The position numbers and the translations under genes are program-made. From Tenacibaculum jejuense (GTDB lineage Bacteria > Bacteroidota > Bacteroidia > Flavobacteriales > Flavobacteriaceae), in NCBI RefSeq assembly GCF_900198195.1, contig NZ_LT899436.1, forward strand, positions 1,281,501 to 1,345,500: DNA of 64,000 bases, in the 5' to 3' direction. Shown one piece after another: positions 9,726-19,743 of the stretch (positions are counted from its first letter, which is position 1; each line of letters opens with the position of its first letter). The notes under the pieces are model-generated. The model was given only the letters and a program-made list of their open reading frames with translations. It had not been told where the DNA came from and made no database searches.

Positions 9726-11160
9726 AGTGTTTAGTTTTTATAGCTAATAATCCTAAGAAAGTTAATAATCCGTTTAAAATTAGGATGAAAAATCCAAAAT
9801 CAAAATCTAAATTATGTTTCGTGTAATAACTAATTCCAAAGGTTAAAAATGGAGATAAAATACAGATATATGGAACTAATTTGTCTTTTACTTTAAGTTT
9901 GGTGAATAATCCGAAAGCATATAAACCTAAAAGCGGACCATATGTATATCCTGCAAATTGAAATATTTTAGCAATGACACTTTCATCAGCAATAAAATAT
10001 TTAAAAATTAAAATAGTAATCACTAGAATAAAAGAAAATAAGACATGAATTTTTTTTCTAGTTTTTTCTTTTTCAGCTTCATCTTCTTTCTTGTCAATTT
10101 CTAAAATATCGATACTAAATGATGTAGTTAAAGAGGTTAAAGCGCTATCTGCACTAGAATATGCTGCAGCAATTAAACCTAATAAAAAGAATAAAGAAGC
10201 AGCAATTCCTAATTTACCACTCATTGCAATAGTTGGAAATAACTGATCTTTATGAGCATCGATACCATTTTGAGTTGCAAAATCTGTAAGTAAAATTCCT
10301 AAGGCAAGGAAAAAGAAGTTCACAATAACTAAAACTAAAGTAAACCAAAACATGTTTTTTTGTGCATCTTTTAAACTTCTACAAGTAAGATTTTTCTGCA
10401 TCATATCTTGGTCAAGACCAGTCATTACAACAGCTATAAAAGCTCCTGAAAAGAATTGTTTCCAAAAGTAATTTCCAGCTTTTACATCATCGAAAAAGAA
10501 AATTTTAGAGAGTTTATTCTCATTTACATAACTTAATAAACTTTCAATTTGTAAAGCGTCTTTTATTGCAATAATACACACACCAACAGCAATCAACATA
10601 AATAAGGTCTGTAAAGTATCTGTCCAAACAATAGTTTTTATTCCTCCTTTAAAAGTGTACAACCAAATTAATAAAATGGTAATGGTAACAGTTACCCAAA
10701 AAGGGATTCCGTAAGCATCAAATAAAATTAATTGTAAAACATTAGCAACTAAAAATAATCGGAAAGCAGCTCCTACAGTTCTAGAGATTAAAAAGAATGA
10801 AGCTCCAGTTTTATAACTCAATTTTCCAAAACGTTCTTCTAAATACGTATAAATAGAAGTTAAATTGAGTTTATAATACAGAGGTAATAAAATTAGGCCA
10901 ATTATGGTATAGCCTAATATATAGCCTAGAACCATTTGCATATATCCCATTTGTTGATTTTCGACCCAACCAGGAACAGAAATAAATGTTACTCCAGATA
11001 AAGAAGCTCCAATCATTCCGAAAGCAACTAAATACCAAGGCGAGGAATTATTTGCCTTAAAAAATGTTTGATTGTTTGCGGATTTTCCTGTTAAATAGGC
11101 AATTAGTATAAGTACACTAAAATAAGATACAATTAAAAGTACAATATGTATTGGCTGCAT
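9718..11160 (-). CDS. Sodium:solute symporter (SSS family)
   Basis: The 480-residue protein has about 13 hydrophobic helices and SSS-family features: an early FGMIGASLSGVTFISVPGW segment in the Na+-site region, and FKGGIKTIVWTDTLQTLFML mid-protein. It would import a small organic solute with Na+ across the inner membrane; the substrate cannot be inferred. A charged loop (DKKEDEAEKEKTRKK) separates two helices near residue 360. It heads an overlapping operon with the 60-residue basic protein, the DUF985 cupin and a lipoprotein. Confidence 0.92.
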   Translation of the reverse strand: MQPIHIVLLIVSYFSVLILIAYLTGKSANNQTFFKANNSSPWYLVAFGMIGASLSGVTFISVPGWVENQQMGYMQMVLGYILGYTIIGLILLPLYYKLNLTSIYTYLEERFGKLSYKTGASFFLISRTVGAAFRLFLVANVLQLILFDAYGIPFWVTVTITILLIWLYTFKGGIKTIVWTDTLQTLFMLIAVGVCIIAIKDALQIESLLSYVNENKLSKIFFFDDVKAGNYFWKQFFSGAFIAVVMTGLDQDMMQKNLTCRSLKDAQKNMFWFTLVLVIVNFFFLALGILLTDFATQNGIDAHKDQLFPTIAMSGKLGIAASLFFLLGLIAAAYSSADSALTSLTTSFSIDILEIDKKEDEAEKEKTRKKIHVLFSFILVITILIFKYFIADESVIAKIFQFAGYTYGPLLGLYAFGLFTKLKVKDKLVPYICILSPFLTFGISYYTKHNLDFDFGFFILILNGLLTFLGLLAIKTKHYA

Positions 11161-11198
11161 TACTCTAAAGTTATTTGGAGACTAAGATAGGAATAAAT

Positions 11199-11236
11199 AA
11201 AAAGTGCCAACAATTATAAAAATTGCCAGCACTTTT
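11199..11236 (-). terminator. Terminator of the nitroreductase gene
   Basis: A two-part stem (aaagtgc/gcacttt and caatt/aattg with a small internal loop) lies between the nitroreductase stop and the symporter start; the minus strand ends in a T-run. Confidence 0.75.
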
Positions 11237-11268
11237 AAAAAATAGTCCCCAATTAAAAATCTTTCTAG

Positions 11269-11904
11269 TTAGTTGATATCCAAGGTAACTTGGCTAATAT
11301 TCTTGCGGACCTTCTTTAAATCTTTCATGTAGTCGTCTTCAGCTCTAAAACCTAACGGTAAAACTAACACAGATTGTAAGTTTTTTTCATTTAACTTTAA
11401 AATCTCATCATATTTTTCTGGAATGAAACCTTCCATAGGACATGAGTCTATTTTTTCTAAAGCACAAACTGTTAGTAAGTTACCGAGAGAAATATAAGCT
11501 TGGTTTTTATTCCATGCTAATAATTCTTCTTGAGTTTTCTTTGAAAAAGAATCCATTAAAAAATCTCTAAAAGGATTTAAAATTTCATCTGGTGTATTTC
11601 TAATTTCTTTTACTAATTTGAAATAATTTTCAACATCTTTAGCAGTATGTTCTTTCGGTACACATAAAACTAAAACATGCGAAGCTTGAGCTACTTGTTG
11701 TTGATTCCATGAATGTTCAACTAACTGTTTTTGTAATTCTTTATTTTTAATAACTACTAAACTTACTGGTTGTAAACCGTAAGAAGTTGCAGTTAAATTA
11801 AAAGCTTCTTTTATAGTTTGTATCTGTTCTTCTGACAGATATTTATTGTCGTCAAATTTTTTTACAGCATAACGCCATTTTAAGCTGTCAATAGTTGTAC
11901 TCAT
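11269..11904 (-). CDS. Nitroreductase-family NAD(P)H-dependent oxidoreductase
   Basis: The 211-residue protein has the nitroreductase N-terminus (LKWRYAVKKFDDNKYLSEEQI with the FMN-binding R-AVK), the mid-segment TATSYGLQPVSLVVI, and the C-terminal LPLGFRAEDDYMKDLKKVRK that closes the FMN site. Such enzymes are FMN homodimers that reduce quinones, nitroaromatics or flavins. This one resembles NfsB-type members. It is transcribed alone and ends at a strong terminator. Confidence 0.9.
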   Translation of the reverse strand: MSTTIDSLKWRYAVKKFDDNKYLSEEQIQTIKEAFNLTATSYGLQPVSLVVIKNKELQKQLVEHSWNQQQVAQASHVLVLCVPKEHTAKDVENYFKLVKEIRNTPDEILNPFRDFLMDSFSKKTQEELLAWNKNQAYISLGNLLTVCALEKIDSCPMEGFIPEKYDEILKLNEKNLQSVLVLPLGFRAEDDYMKDLKKVRKNISQVTLDIN

Positions 11905-11999
11905 TATTTTGTTTTATAAATACAATTCAAAATTACAACTAACTTCTGCATGAATATGAAAATGAGCATTGAAAAAAACTATAGTAAAAGCGAAGAATT

Positions 12000-12827
12000 T
12001 TATAGTGTTTTTTTATCTATGATTTTCAGGAAAGTAGCTGGTTCTGGTCTTACTCTATAATTATCTGTAAGATCTGCAAAAATAACTTCATTCATTTTAT
12101 TTGTTATAATTACAGTGGGCATAATAACATCAGATTCATATCCAAAAACTTGAAATCCCATCGGTAATCCATTTTCATGAAGAATATTTAAACGTCTAGC
12201 GTTTTCGTTGTTTTTATCAGTTAAATAATGAAAAGGAACATTATATTTTTTAGCCAAACTTTCGGTAAACTTGTGAGGTTGAGAACTAATTAAAAAGATT
12301 TCTGTATTTCTTTTAGCTAATTCTTGATATTCATTTGCTATTTCTTTGATTTGTGCCATACAAAGCGGACACCAATTTCCTCTGAAAAAAAGCAAAACTT
12401 TATAATCACTGTCAAATTCGGTAAGATTCACTTTTTGTTTCTGAATATTTTCAAAAGTTAGTGGAGGTAATTTTTTTCCAACTTGAATGGTATTTTGATC
12501 TCTCTTTTCAAATTTAGAATACCAAGTCAAATATAAAAACCATCCTAAAGCTAATGCTACACTAATTACGATTGCATTTAAATTTAATGTAAATAAAGTC
12601 ACAGCTGTTCCAATTATTACTGGAACGGTAAAAGAAGTTAATGTTGTACTTGTTCTTGCTACAGGTTTTATAAATAAAGAGCTAAAGAAAATTATAATGG
12701 GTAACGCATTAAGTAAAAGTCCAACATTAGTAAGATTATTATCGAACTGTATAAGTGTTTTTACAAAAATGATTAAAGCAAAAACAGGTAATGCACTTAT
12801 AAAAATTGACTTAAGTAGATTTTTCAT
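12000..12827 (-). CDS. Membrane-anchored peroxiredoxin-like protein
   Basis: The first ~110 of 275 residues hold four hydrophobic helices. After a short charged linker (YSKFEKRDQ) comes an AhpC/TSA-type thioredoxin fold with FFRGNWCPLCMAQIKEI, the peroxidase-like WCPLC site, and a later HENGLPMGFQVFGYES region. The redox domain thus sits next to the membrane. A four-helix segment fused to a redoxin resembles a miniature DsbD/MauE-like arrangement, but there are no Cys residues in the helices to support electron transfer through the membrane. It is divergent from the DUF2851 gene. Confidence 0.82.
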   Translation of the reverse strand: MKNLLKSIFISALPVFALIIFVKTLIQFDNNLTNVGLLLNALPIIIFFSSLFIKPVARTSTTLTSFTVPVIIGTAVTLFTLNLNAIVISVALALGWFLYLTWYSKFEKRDQNTIQVGKKLPPLTFENIQKQKVNLTEFDSDYKVLLFFRGNWCPLCMAQIKEIANEYQELAKRNTEIFLISSQPHKFTESLAKKYNVPFHYLTDKNNENARRLNILHENGLPMGFQVFGYESDVIMPTVIITNKMNEVIFADLTDNYRVRPEPATFLKIIDKKTL

Positions 12828-12865
12828 AAATTTATTGTCGAAAAAAGAAAAAGAAATTACAAGCT

Positions 12866-14137
12866 ATGAAAGAAAATTTCCTTCATTATGTATGGCAGTA
12901 CAAGTTATTTAACAAACTCAACTTAAAACTGATATCAGGAGAATCACTTCAAATATTACATTCTGGATTATCTAATAAAAATTCTGGTCCAGATTTTTTC
13001 AATGCCAAAGCAATTATTGACAAAATTTTGTGGTATGGTCATATAGAAATTCACGTGAAATCATCAGATTGGTATCAGCATCAACATGAGGAAGATAAAA
13101 ATTATGATGCCGTAATTTTACATGTTGTTTATGAACATGATGTAGATATTTACATGAAAGGAAACAAACAAATTTCCACTTTAGAGTTAAAAGATTTTAT
13201 CGATAGCTCTATTACAGAAAAATATGCATCAATATTTCAACAACAAACAAATTGGATTTCTTGCGAAAAAGAAATTCACACGATTAATAGTTTCATATAT
13301 CAAAACTTTACAGAACGACTGTATTTAGAACGATTAGAAAGTAAATCTAAGTTTATTTTCACTTTACTAGAGAATACGAATTATGATTTTGAAGCTGTGT
13401 TGTTTCAATTGTTAGTCAAAAATTTCGGACTTAAAGTTAATGGAGATACTTTCTTAAAATTAGCAACCTCATTCGATTTTTCTTTGATTCGAAAAATTGG
13501 AGCAAATGAATTTCAATTATCAGCTTTGTTATTCGGTCAAGCAGGTTTTTTAAATGAAATAGAGGAAAGTGAATATCAAAATAAACTTAAAAAAGAATAT
13601 GAATATTTAAAACATAAATATCAACTGAATTCATTAGGTAAAAATGAATTTCAATTTTTTAGAATGCGACCTAATAATTTCCCAACAATACGATTGGCAC
13701 AAATAGCTACTTTGTATTCGAGTTACAGGAGTTTATTTTCTAAACTGATTCATTTAGAGAATATAGATGATTTTTATGAACTACTTTCTACGGGTGTAAA
13801 TGAATTTTGGGAAGAACATTATACGTTTTTGAAATCATCAAAGAAGAATAAAAAACAATTAACAAAGTCATTTATAGATTTACTTTTAATCAATACTATT
13901 TTACCATTAAAATTTGTGTACTTAAAGCATAGAGACGAATTTGAAGAAACTAACTTTTTCAAATTACTAGAGAGTATTCAGCCAGAGAAAAATACTATTA
14001 TTCAAAAATTTGAATCGTTAAAAATTAGTTCAAAAAATGCTTTAGAGAGTCAAGCTTTACTTCAGCTAAAAACAAACTATTGTAATCATAAAAAATGTTT
14101 ATCCTGTAGTTTCGGGAATACAATATTGAGAAGTTGA
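12866..14137 (+). CDS. DUF2851 family protein
   Basis: The 423-residue protein begins MKENFLHYVWQYKLFNKLNL and contains LSNKNSGPDFFNAKAIIDK, WYGHIEIHVKSSDWYQH and AVILHVVYEHD, the hallmarks of DUF2851, a family nearly restricted to Bacteroidota. The GPDF...EIHVKSSDW block looks like a PD-(D/E)xK-type nuclease core, which is inference. A CxxxxCxxC cluster (CNHKKCLSC) near the C-terminus could bind a metal. It is divergent from the membrane redoxin gene and precedes ppk1 by 111 bp. Confidence 0.9.
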   Translation: MKENFLHYVWQYKLFNKLNLKLISGESLQILHSGLSNKNSGPDFFNAKAIIDKILWYGHIEIHVKSSDWYQHQHEEDKNYDAVILHVVYEHDVDIYMKGNKQISTLELKDFIDSSITEKYASIFQQQTNWISCEKEIHTINSFIYQNFTERLYLERLESKSKFIFTLLENTNYDFEAVLFQLLVKNFGLKVNGDTFLKLATSFDFSLIRKIGANEFQLSALLFGQAGFLNEIEESEYQNKLKKEYEYLKHKYQLNSLGKNEFQFFRMRPNNFPTIRLAQIATLYSSYRSLFSKLIHLENIDDFYELLSTGVNEFWEEHYTFLKSSKKNKKQLTKSFIDLLLINTILPLKFVYLKHRDEFEETNFFKLLESIQPEKNTIIQKFESLKISSKNALESQALLQLKTNYCNHKKCLSCSFGNTILRS

Positions 14138-14248
14138 AATAATGTAAAGTTTACAATTAGTTAAAAAAATAGTAATTTGTAATATCGTATACATTTATAT
14201 AATATTTGCCTTTTAAATAGGTAATCATCTTAACTAAAAATTTATTCA

Positions 14249-16249
14249 TTGAGCTTAATTACTAAACAATATTACAATAGAGATTTATCTTGGTTACGAT
14301 TTAATCATAGAGTATTACAAGAAGCACAGGATACTAGAAATCCTTTGTATGAGAGGATAAAATTCTTAGCAATATATTCATCGAATCTAGATGAGTTTTT
14401 TAAAGTTAGGGTTTCTCATATTAGACAAATAAAAAAATTAGATAAGTCGCTAAGAAAAAAGCTAATCTCTAAGCCTAATAAGTTATTAAAGCAGATAAAA
14501 AAAGAAGTAGATAAGCAACAAAATAAGTTTGGTAAAATATTTAGGAATCAAATTTTACCTGAGTTGAAAAATCATCAAATTCATTTAATAGATGAAAAAA
14601 ACTTAACTTCTTCTCAAGAAAAATTTTGTGTGAATTTTTACAGAAAACTTCTAGAAAATAAACAAGTAGAAATTAAAGAAGAGGTTTTTGTAGAGAATGA
14701 AAAATTATACTTATTTGCTGTAAAAGAAGAAAAAGAATTATGGGTTAAAATCGATGGAGTTTCAAGATTTGTAGTCCTTCCAAAAGAAGAAGATAATCAG
14801 CACTATATTATGTTTGTTGATGATATTATTCGTTGGAATCTTCAGAAACAGTTTGAAGTGAATTTTTATGAAGTTAAAGTTTCTCGAGATGCTGAGTTAT
14901 ATATAGATAATGAGGTTTCTGGAAATTTACTGGAAAAAATACAACAATCTTTATCTAACAGAGATGTTGGACAAGTGACTAGAATTTTAGTTGACGAAGT
15001 TATTCCTGAAACGTATTTAGAACAACTCAAAAAAAGTTTAGATGTAAATGAAACTGATATTGTAGTAGGAGGAAAGTATCATAACTTTAAAGACTTCTTT
15101 TCATTTCCAAATCCTACAGATCAAGATTTAAGTTTTGTTGATTTACCACCTATTCAAATAAAAGAATTTGATCATTATAATTCTATGTTTGAAGCTGTTT
15201 TAGAGAAAGATCGACTTTTCTCTTATCCTTATGAATCGTTTGATAGTTTTTTAAGATTCGTAAATGAAGCCGCTTCAGATCTTACAGTCACTGAGATCAA
15301 AATGACATTATATCGTATGTCTAGTGATTCTAAAGTTGCTCAAGCATTAATAAAAGCTGTAGAAAATGGTATTAAAGTGACAATTTTTATTGAAACAAAA
15401 GCCAGGTTTGATGAAGAGAATAATATTAAATGGGGAAAAATTTTAGAAGCAAAAGGAGTGAAGGTTCATTACAGTTATCCTGAGATAAAAGTGCATTCTA
15501 AAATTCTGTATGTGAAAAGAATCATAGAAGGAGAAGAACAAAACTTTGCTTATATCGGTACTGGGAATTTTAATGAAAAAACTGCTGAAATTTATACAGA
15601 TTTCGGGCTATTAACTTCAAAAAAGAAAATCACAACAGATGTTGCCCATGTATTTTTGGTGTTAGAAGGAAATTTAATTATACCTAAAACAGAAAAGATT
15701 TTAGTTTCGCCATATACAACGCGTAGTGGCTTTACAGAATTAATTCAAAATGAAATTGAAGCTGTAGAGTCAGGCGATGAAGCTAGCATTATTTTAAAAT
15801 TGAATAGTTTACAAGATGAAAAATTAATTACACAATTATATAAAGCCAGTAACAAAGGAGTACAAATTAAAATTATTTGTAGAGGTATTTGTTGTTTAGT
15901 TCCTGGAATAAAATTACAAAGTGAAAACATAGAAGTTATAAGTATTGTTGATCGTTTTTTAGAACATGCGCGTGTCTTTATCTTTTCAAATAAAGGAAAA
16001 GAGAAAACATATATTGGTTCAGCAGATTACATGACAAGGAATTTAGATCATAGAATAGAAGTGATAACTCCAATTACAGATAAAGAGATTCAATCTAAAA
16101 TTAAACAGATTATGAATTTACAATTAAATGATGTTGCTAAGGCTAGAGTTATAGATGAAAATCAAGAAAACAATTATGTTCAAAAAAATGAAAACTATTT
16201 AGAAAGTGCTCAACATAAAATTTATGAGTATTTAAAAAGTTATCACTAA
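14249..16249 (+). CDS. ppk1: Polyphosphate kinase 1
   Basis: This 666-residue Ppk1 makes and degrades polyphosphate with ATP. The N-terminal domain YYNRDLSWLRFNHRVLQEA and SSNLDEFFKVRV is diagnostic. The catalytic phospho-His region is EIKVHSKILYVK (H416), and the second conserved His lies in LEHARVF (H573); GSADYMTRNLDHRIEV closes the site. The start is a TTG at 14249; no ATG lies close enough to keep the conserved N-terminus, and family members begin just before YxNRELSW. Length is slightly under the usual 690. It is probably monocistronic. Confidence 0.95.
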   Translation: MSLITKQYYNRDLSWLRFNHRVLQEAQDTRNPLYERIKFLAIYSSNLDEFFKVRVSHIRQIKKLDKSLRKKLISKPNKLLKQIKKEVDKQQNKFGKIFRNQILPELKNHQIHLIDEKNLTSSQEKFCVNFYRKLLENKQVEIKEEVFVENEKLYLFAVKEEKELWVKIDGVSRFVVLPKEEDNQHYIMFVDDIIRWNLQKQFEVNFYEVKVSRDAELYIDNEVSGNLLEKIQQSLSNRDVGQVTRILVDEVIPETYLEQLKKSLDVNETDIVVGGKYHNFKDFFSFPNPTDQDLSFVDLPPIQIKEFDHYNSMFEAVLEKDRLFSYPYESFDSFLRFVNEAASDLTVTEIKMTLYRMSSDSKVAQALIKAVENGIKVTIFIETKARFDEENNIKWGKILEAKGVKVHYSYPEIKVHSKILYVKRIIEGEEQNFAYIGTGNFNEKTAEIYTDFGLLTSKKKITTDVAHVFLVLEGNLIIPKTEKILVSPYTTRSGFTELIQNEIEAVESGDEASIILKLNSLQDEKLITQLYKASNKGVQIKIICRGICCLVPGIKLQSENIEVISIVDRFLEHARVFIFSNKGKEKTYIGSADYMTRNLDHRIEVITPITDKEIQSKIKQIMNLQLNDVAKARVIDENQENNYVQKNENYLESAQHKIYEYLKSYH

Positions 16250-16352
16250 AATAGTTTCATTACTAGCGAAAATGCACTGAATTGTATTTTACAATAACTT
16301 AAAAAAGATAATGTTAGTTATAATTATATCTTTGTAATCAAAATCAAATAAA

Positions 16353-17111
16353 ATGAGAAAAATATTTATTGCTGTTGTTTCAATTTCTTTTTTAGTAGTT
16401 GGATGTAAGACTGAAAATGGAAGTTCAAATAACAACACTACAGTAGAAGCTAACAATTCTGAAGAAAAAACAACTTCATCTAATACTGATGATGGTTCCG
16501 GTGATGCCATTTGTTTATTAGATAAATTATCTGTTAGAGAAACTCCAACAGCTAAAGGGAAGTGGATTACCTCTATGAGTCTTGGTGAAAAAGTATATTT
16601 TACAGGAGAAAAACATATTGATTCTGTAACTAAGAAAGATTATTTTAAAGTAAAATTAATCGATGGTAAAGAAGGTTGGTCTAGAGCTCCATTTTTAGCT
16701 GTAAATGGTAAAGTAGGAGTAATGCTTAAGAAAACAAACACATATAAAAGACCAGATTTGTTAACTAAAACAGGAGAAGAGTTTAGTCCAATGGATATTA
16801 TCGCTGTTGTTGGAGAACAAGACGATTGGGTTCAAGTAAAGGGAAAAAGAGCTACAGGAAAGTATATTGAAGAAGTTTGGATAAAATCAAATAATATTTC
16901 AAATAATTCAATAGATATTGCAACTGCAAAATATGCAGGAATAGCAATGGCTAAACCAACAATGACTGATAGAATAAAAGCTTTACAAGAAGTGGTAGGA
17001 AATTCTGATCTTTCAGAATCTACTTTTATTAGTTTAATTAAAGATAAGATTAGAGATTATGAGTCTAAAAATGTGCCAGTAGATGTACAAGATGTAAAAG
17101 TAGATGAATAA
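16353..17111 (+). CDS. SH3-domain lipoprotein
   Basis: The 252-residue protein has a lipobox FLVVGCKTENG (Cys 18), a Ser/Asn/Thr-rich linker, and then two bacterial SH3-like repeats (LLDKLSVRETPTAKGKWIT... and VGVMLKKTNTYKRPDLLTK). SH3b modules usually bind cell-wall peptides or act as protein docking domains. It is probably a periplasm-facing lipoprotein. It ends at a bidirectional terminator that it shares with the metalloprotease gene from the other strand. Confidence 0.82.
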   Translation: MRKIFIAVVSISFLVVGCKTENGSSNNNTTVEANNSEEKTTSSNTDDGSGDAICLLDKLSVRETPTAKGKWITSMSLGEKVYFTGEKHIDSVTKKDYFKVKLIDGKEGWSRAPFLAVNGKVGVMLKKTNTYKRPDLLTKTGEEFSPMDIIAVVGEQDDWVQVKGKRATGKYIEEVWIKSNNISNNSIDIATAKYAGIAMAKPTMTDRIKALQEVVGNSDLSESTFISLIKDKIRDYESKNVPVDVQDVKVDE

Positions 17112-17132
17112 TATCCTTTTAATAATGAATAC

Positions 17133-17163
17133 AAAAATCCCGATGAATTTCATCGGGATTTTT
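17133..17163. terminator. Bidirectional terminator
   Basis: A 13-bp perfect stem aaaatcccgatga/tcatcgggatttt with a 3-nt loop, A-rich before and T-rich after, lies between two converging genes. Confidence 0.92.
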
Positions 17164-17168
17164 TATTG

Positions 17169-19601
17169 TTATTTTTTAGGATTTAAAATTGAATTAATCC
17201 TTTCTAAACAATCTTTGTAATGATATTTTGTAATTCTATTTGTAGCTCTTTTACTGGCTAAATTCACTTGATACTTTAATGAATTAAGTTCTCCTCTAAC
17301 TATAGAAGGAATATCTGTATTAGTAATTCTATCATTTCTTAATAACTTTTCCATTCTACTAATAAAACTCTTCTGTAAATTTCTTCGGTAAACATCAACA
17401 TTTCTTAAAGCGTTTGTTTCAGAAAATAAACCTTTTCTTAAATCTCTTATAAATTCTGAAGCACTGTAGAAATCAGAGCTAATTACTTCGGTGTTAATCA
17501 CACGTTCTAATCTGCTTGTATTTAGTAAACTAGAAAGTTGTCTATTTTGTAAAGAAAGCATTGTGTTAGTATATTTTGTATGATTAATTTTTGCCAGAGT
17601 ATTTTTATCTAACAGCCAATTTTGAGTAGCAAATACATTTTTAAGTAGCCAGTTTAAGGATTCTTTCTGTTTTGCTTTTGAAAGTACAGTATATACATTT
17701 CCTGTTTGTTCAGGTTTTTTATTATCTTCAAAAACACCACCTACATTACCAACAACATGACCAGAATATCGACTCCAAACACCAAGTAATTCACGATATA
17801 ATTCATTTAAATCATCATAATTATTAGTTTGATCAGAAGTCCATTTTTGTAAGTTTTTAGCAACTATTTTTAAGTTTTTAATTCCGTAAGTACTAGCTTT
17901 TACTTGATCATTTCCTATACCTTCAGTTTGAGAAGCGGGATCAAAACCATTAAAACGCTGAATTCCGAATTTATAAATAGGATCTTTAGCTTTATCAGTA
18001 ATCCACTTATCTAAAGTTTTTACTTCATCTTCAGGTTTACCAGTAAAAGGTAAATAACGATATCCCCAATTAATAGAATAATGATCGTATGGACCAATTT
18101 GACGAATAAAACGAATATTCTTGTCACCAGGTTGCGCTACATAATTATAACGAGCATAATCCATAATAGTAGCAGCAATACCATATTTTTGAGTAAACTT
18201 TCCTGAACGTAATGAATCTACAGGGTAAGCATAACTTGCGGCCATATTATGAGGTAATCCTAAAGCATGACCAATTTCATGTGCAATAACCATTCGCATC
18301 ATTTCTCCAATTTCTTCGTCTGGAGTATTTAAAGTTCTAGCTGAAGGATTAGCAGCTCCAGTTTCTAATAAATATCTATTTCTGTAGGAACGTAAATGAT
18401 TATGATACCACACAATATCACTTTCTATAATTTCACCAGAACGAGGATCGGAAACACTTGGCCCCATTGCATTTCTTGTGGTACTAGCTACATATCGAAT
18501 AGAAGAATAACGAATATCTTCCATACTAAATTCAGGATCTTCTTCTTTGGTAGGCGGATCTTTGGCTATGATTGCATTTTTAAATCCAGCGGTTTCAAAA
18601 GCTTGTTGCCAATCTTCAACACCTTGTTTAATGTATTTTCTTAGTTTTTTGGGAGTAGCAGGATCTAAGTAATAAACAATTGGTTTTATAGGTTCTACTA
18701 ATTCCCCTCTGTTATACGCAGCTTTATCTTTAGGTTCTAATCTCCATCTTCTGATATATGTTTTATAGTCTGCTTTTAAAGCTTCAGAACCATAATCTAC
18801 TGTTCCAACTGAAAAATAACCCACACGTTTGTCAAATATACGAGGCATCATAGGCTTTTCAGGAAGTAAAATCATAGATTGATTCATTCTAATACTAATA
18901 CTTCCGGCAGCTCTTTGTGATGGAGGAGTAGCAGCATCATAAGTAAAGTCTTGAATAACTTCTATATTTTTTGGATAACTTTTAATAGCGTTGATAAAAC
19001 TACGTTTAGGATCTAATCTTCTTACTTTATATTGTCTTCTTGCTCTAGCACCAATTCCGCTAATAGCTTTTATATCTGAAGTGAAAAACTTAGAAACATC
19101 AATCAGAACAGCAGTTGAGTCATTATTATGAACTTTAATATCAAATGCATGGATAACAGGTTCTAAATTGTTTGATTTTACAGATTTGTAGATAGGAAGA
19201 GAATCGTTAGCTGTAGCTTGGTAGGATTTTATTTTTAATAAAATTTTCTTTTTGTAATGCTCCCAAACAACAACTTGTTCGTTAGTTTTAGAACCGGCGT
19301 TCATAAACCCACCTCCAAAACCAGAAGGTAATGCTTTTATTCTACTAACTAATAACATTTCTTTTCCTAATAAAAACTTAGGAATTTCATAGTAATATTT
19401 ACCATTAGTTTCATGGACTTTAAATAACCCTTCATCTGTTTTAGTTTTTTTAGTTACAAAGTCACTGTATTTAGGTTTCTTTTTTTTGGAAGTTTTTTTA
19501 GCAATTTCTTTTTTATTGCTTTTAGCTTTTTTTCTTTGTGCTTCTAATTGGCTAGGAATACCTAAACTCATTAAGAGTAGAAGCAATACTACTTTTCGCA
19601 T
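17169..19601 (-). CDS. Secreted zinc-dependent metalloprotease (DUF5117/DUF4953 type)
   Basis: The 810-residue protein has a signal peptide (MRKVVLLLLLMSLGIPSQLEA) and a basic linker. The extended zinc motif HEIGHALGLPH gives H441, E442, H445 and H451, the metzincin HExxHxxGxxH pattern; a Met-turn candidate ATIMDYA follows. The N-terminal half (YSDFVTKKTKTDEGLFKVHETNGKYYYEIP) matches DUF5118/DUF5117, and the zinc part DUF4953, a combination common in Bacteroidota. It would be an exported endopeptidase; its substrate is unknown. It is followed by a bidirectional terminator. Confidence 0.93.
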   Translation of the reverse strand: MRKVVLLLLLMSLGIPSQLEAQRKKAKSNKKEIAKKTSKKKKPKYSDFVTKKTKTDEGLFKVHETNGKYYYEIPKFLLGKEMLLVSRIKALPSGFGGGFMNAGSKTNEQVVVWEHYKKKILLKIKSYQATANDSLPIYKSVKSNNLEPVIHAFDIKVHNNDSTAVLIDVSKFFTSDIKAISGIGARARRQYKVRRLDPKRSFINAIKSYPKNIEVIQDFTYDAATPPSQRAAGSISIRMNQSMILLPEKPMMPRIFDKRVGYFSVGTVDYGSEALKADYKTYIRRWRLEPKDKAAYNRGELVEPIKPIVYYLDPATPKKLRKYIKQGVEDWQQAFETAGFKNAIIAKDPPTKEEDPEFSMEDIRYSSIRYVASTTRNAMGPSVSDPRSGEIIESDIVWYHNHLRSYRNRYLLETGAANPSARTLNTPDEEIGEMMRMVIAHEIGHALGLPHNMAASYAYPVDSLRSGKFTQKYGIAATIMDYARYNYVAQPGDKNIRFIRQIGPYDHYSINWGYRYLPFTGKPEDEVKTLDKWITDKAKDPIYKFGIQRFNGFDPASQTEGIGNDQVKASTYGIKNLKIVAKNLQKWTSDQTNNYDDLNELYRELLGVWSRYSGHVVGNVGGVFEDNKKPEQTGNVYTVLSKAKQKESLNWLLKNVFATQNWLLDKNTLAKINHTKYTNTMLSLQNRQLSSLLNTSRLERVINTEVISSDFYSASEFIRDLRKGLFSETNALRNVDVYRRNLQKSFISRMEKLLRNDRITNTDIPSIVRGELNSLKYQVNLASKRATNRITKYHYKDCLERINSILNPKK

Positions 19602-19694
19602 GGTTTTTTAAAAATTAGTTGATAAGGGAACTAAATTATTAAAAACATACGTAATAGTTTGTTAATACTGAAATTTTAGTAAAATTTGAGAGTA

Positions 19695-19723
19695 AAAAAA
19701 CCGATGAAATCTCATCGGTTTTT
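19695..19723 (-). terminator. Terminator of the E1 gene
   Basis: A perfect stem aaaaaccgatga/tcatcggttttt with a 4-nt loop lies between the fused E1 stop and the metalloprotease start, with a T-run on the minus strand. Confidence 0.88.
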
Positions 19724-19743
19724 AATCTTATATATAAAATTTA

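Noticed and set aside
15745..15930. Minus-strand ORF inside ppk1
   Set aside because: Shadow of ppk1, which is intact over its whole length.
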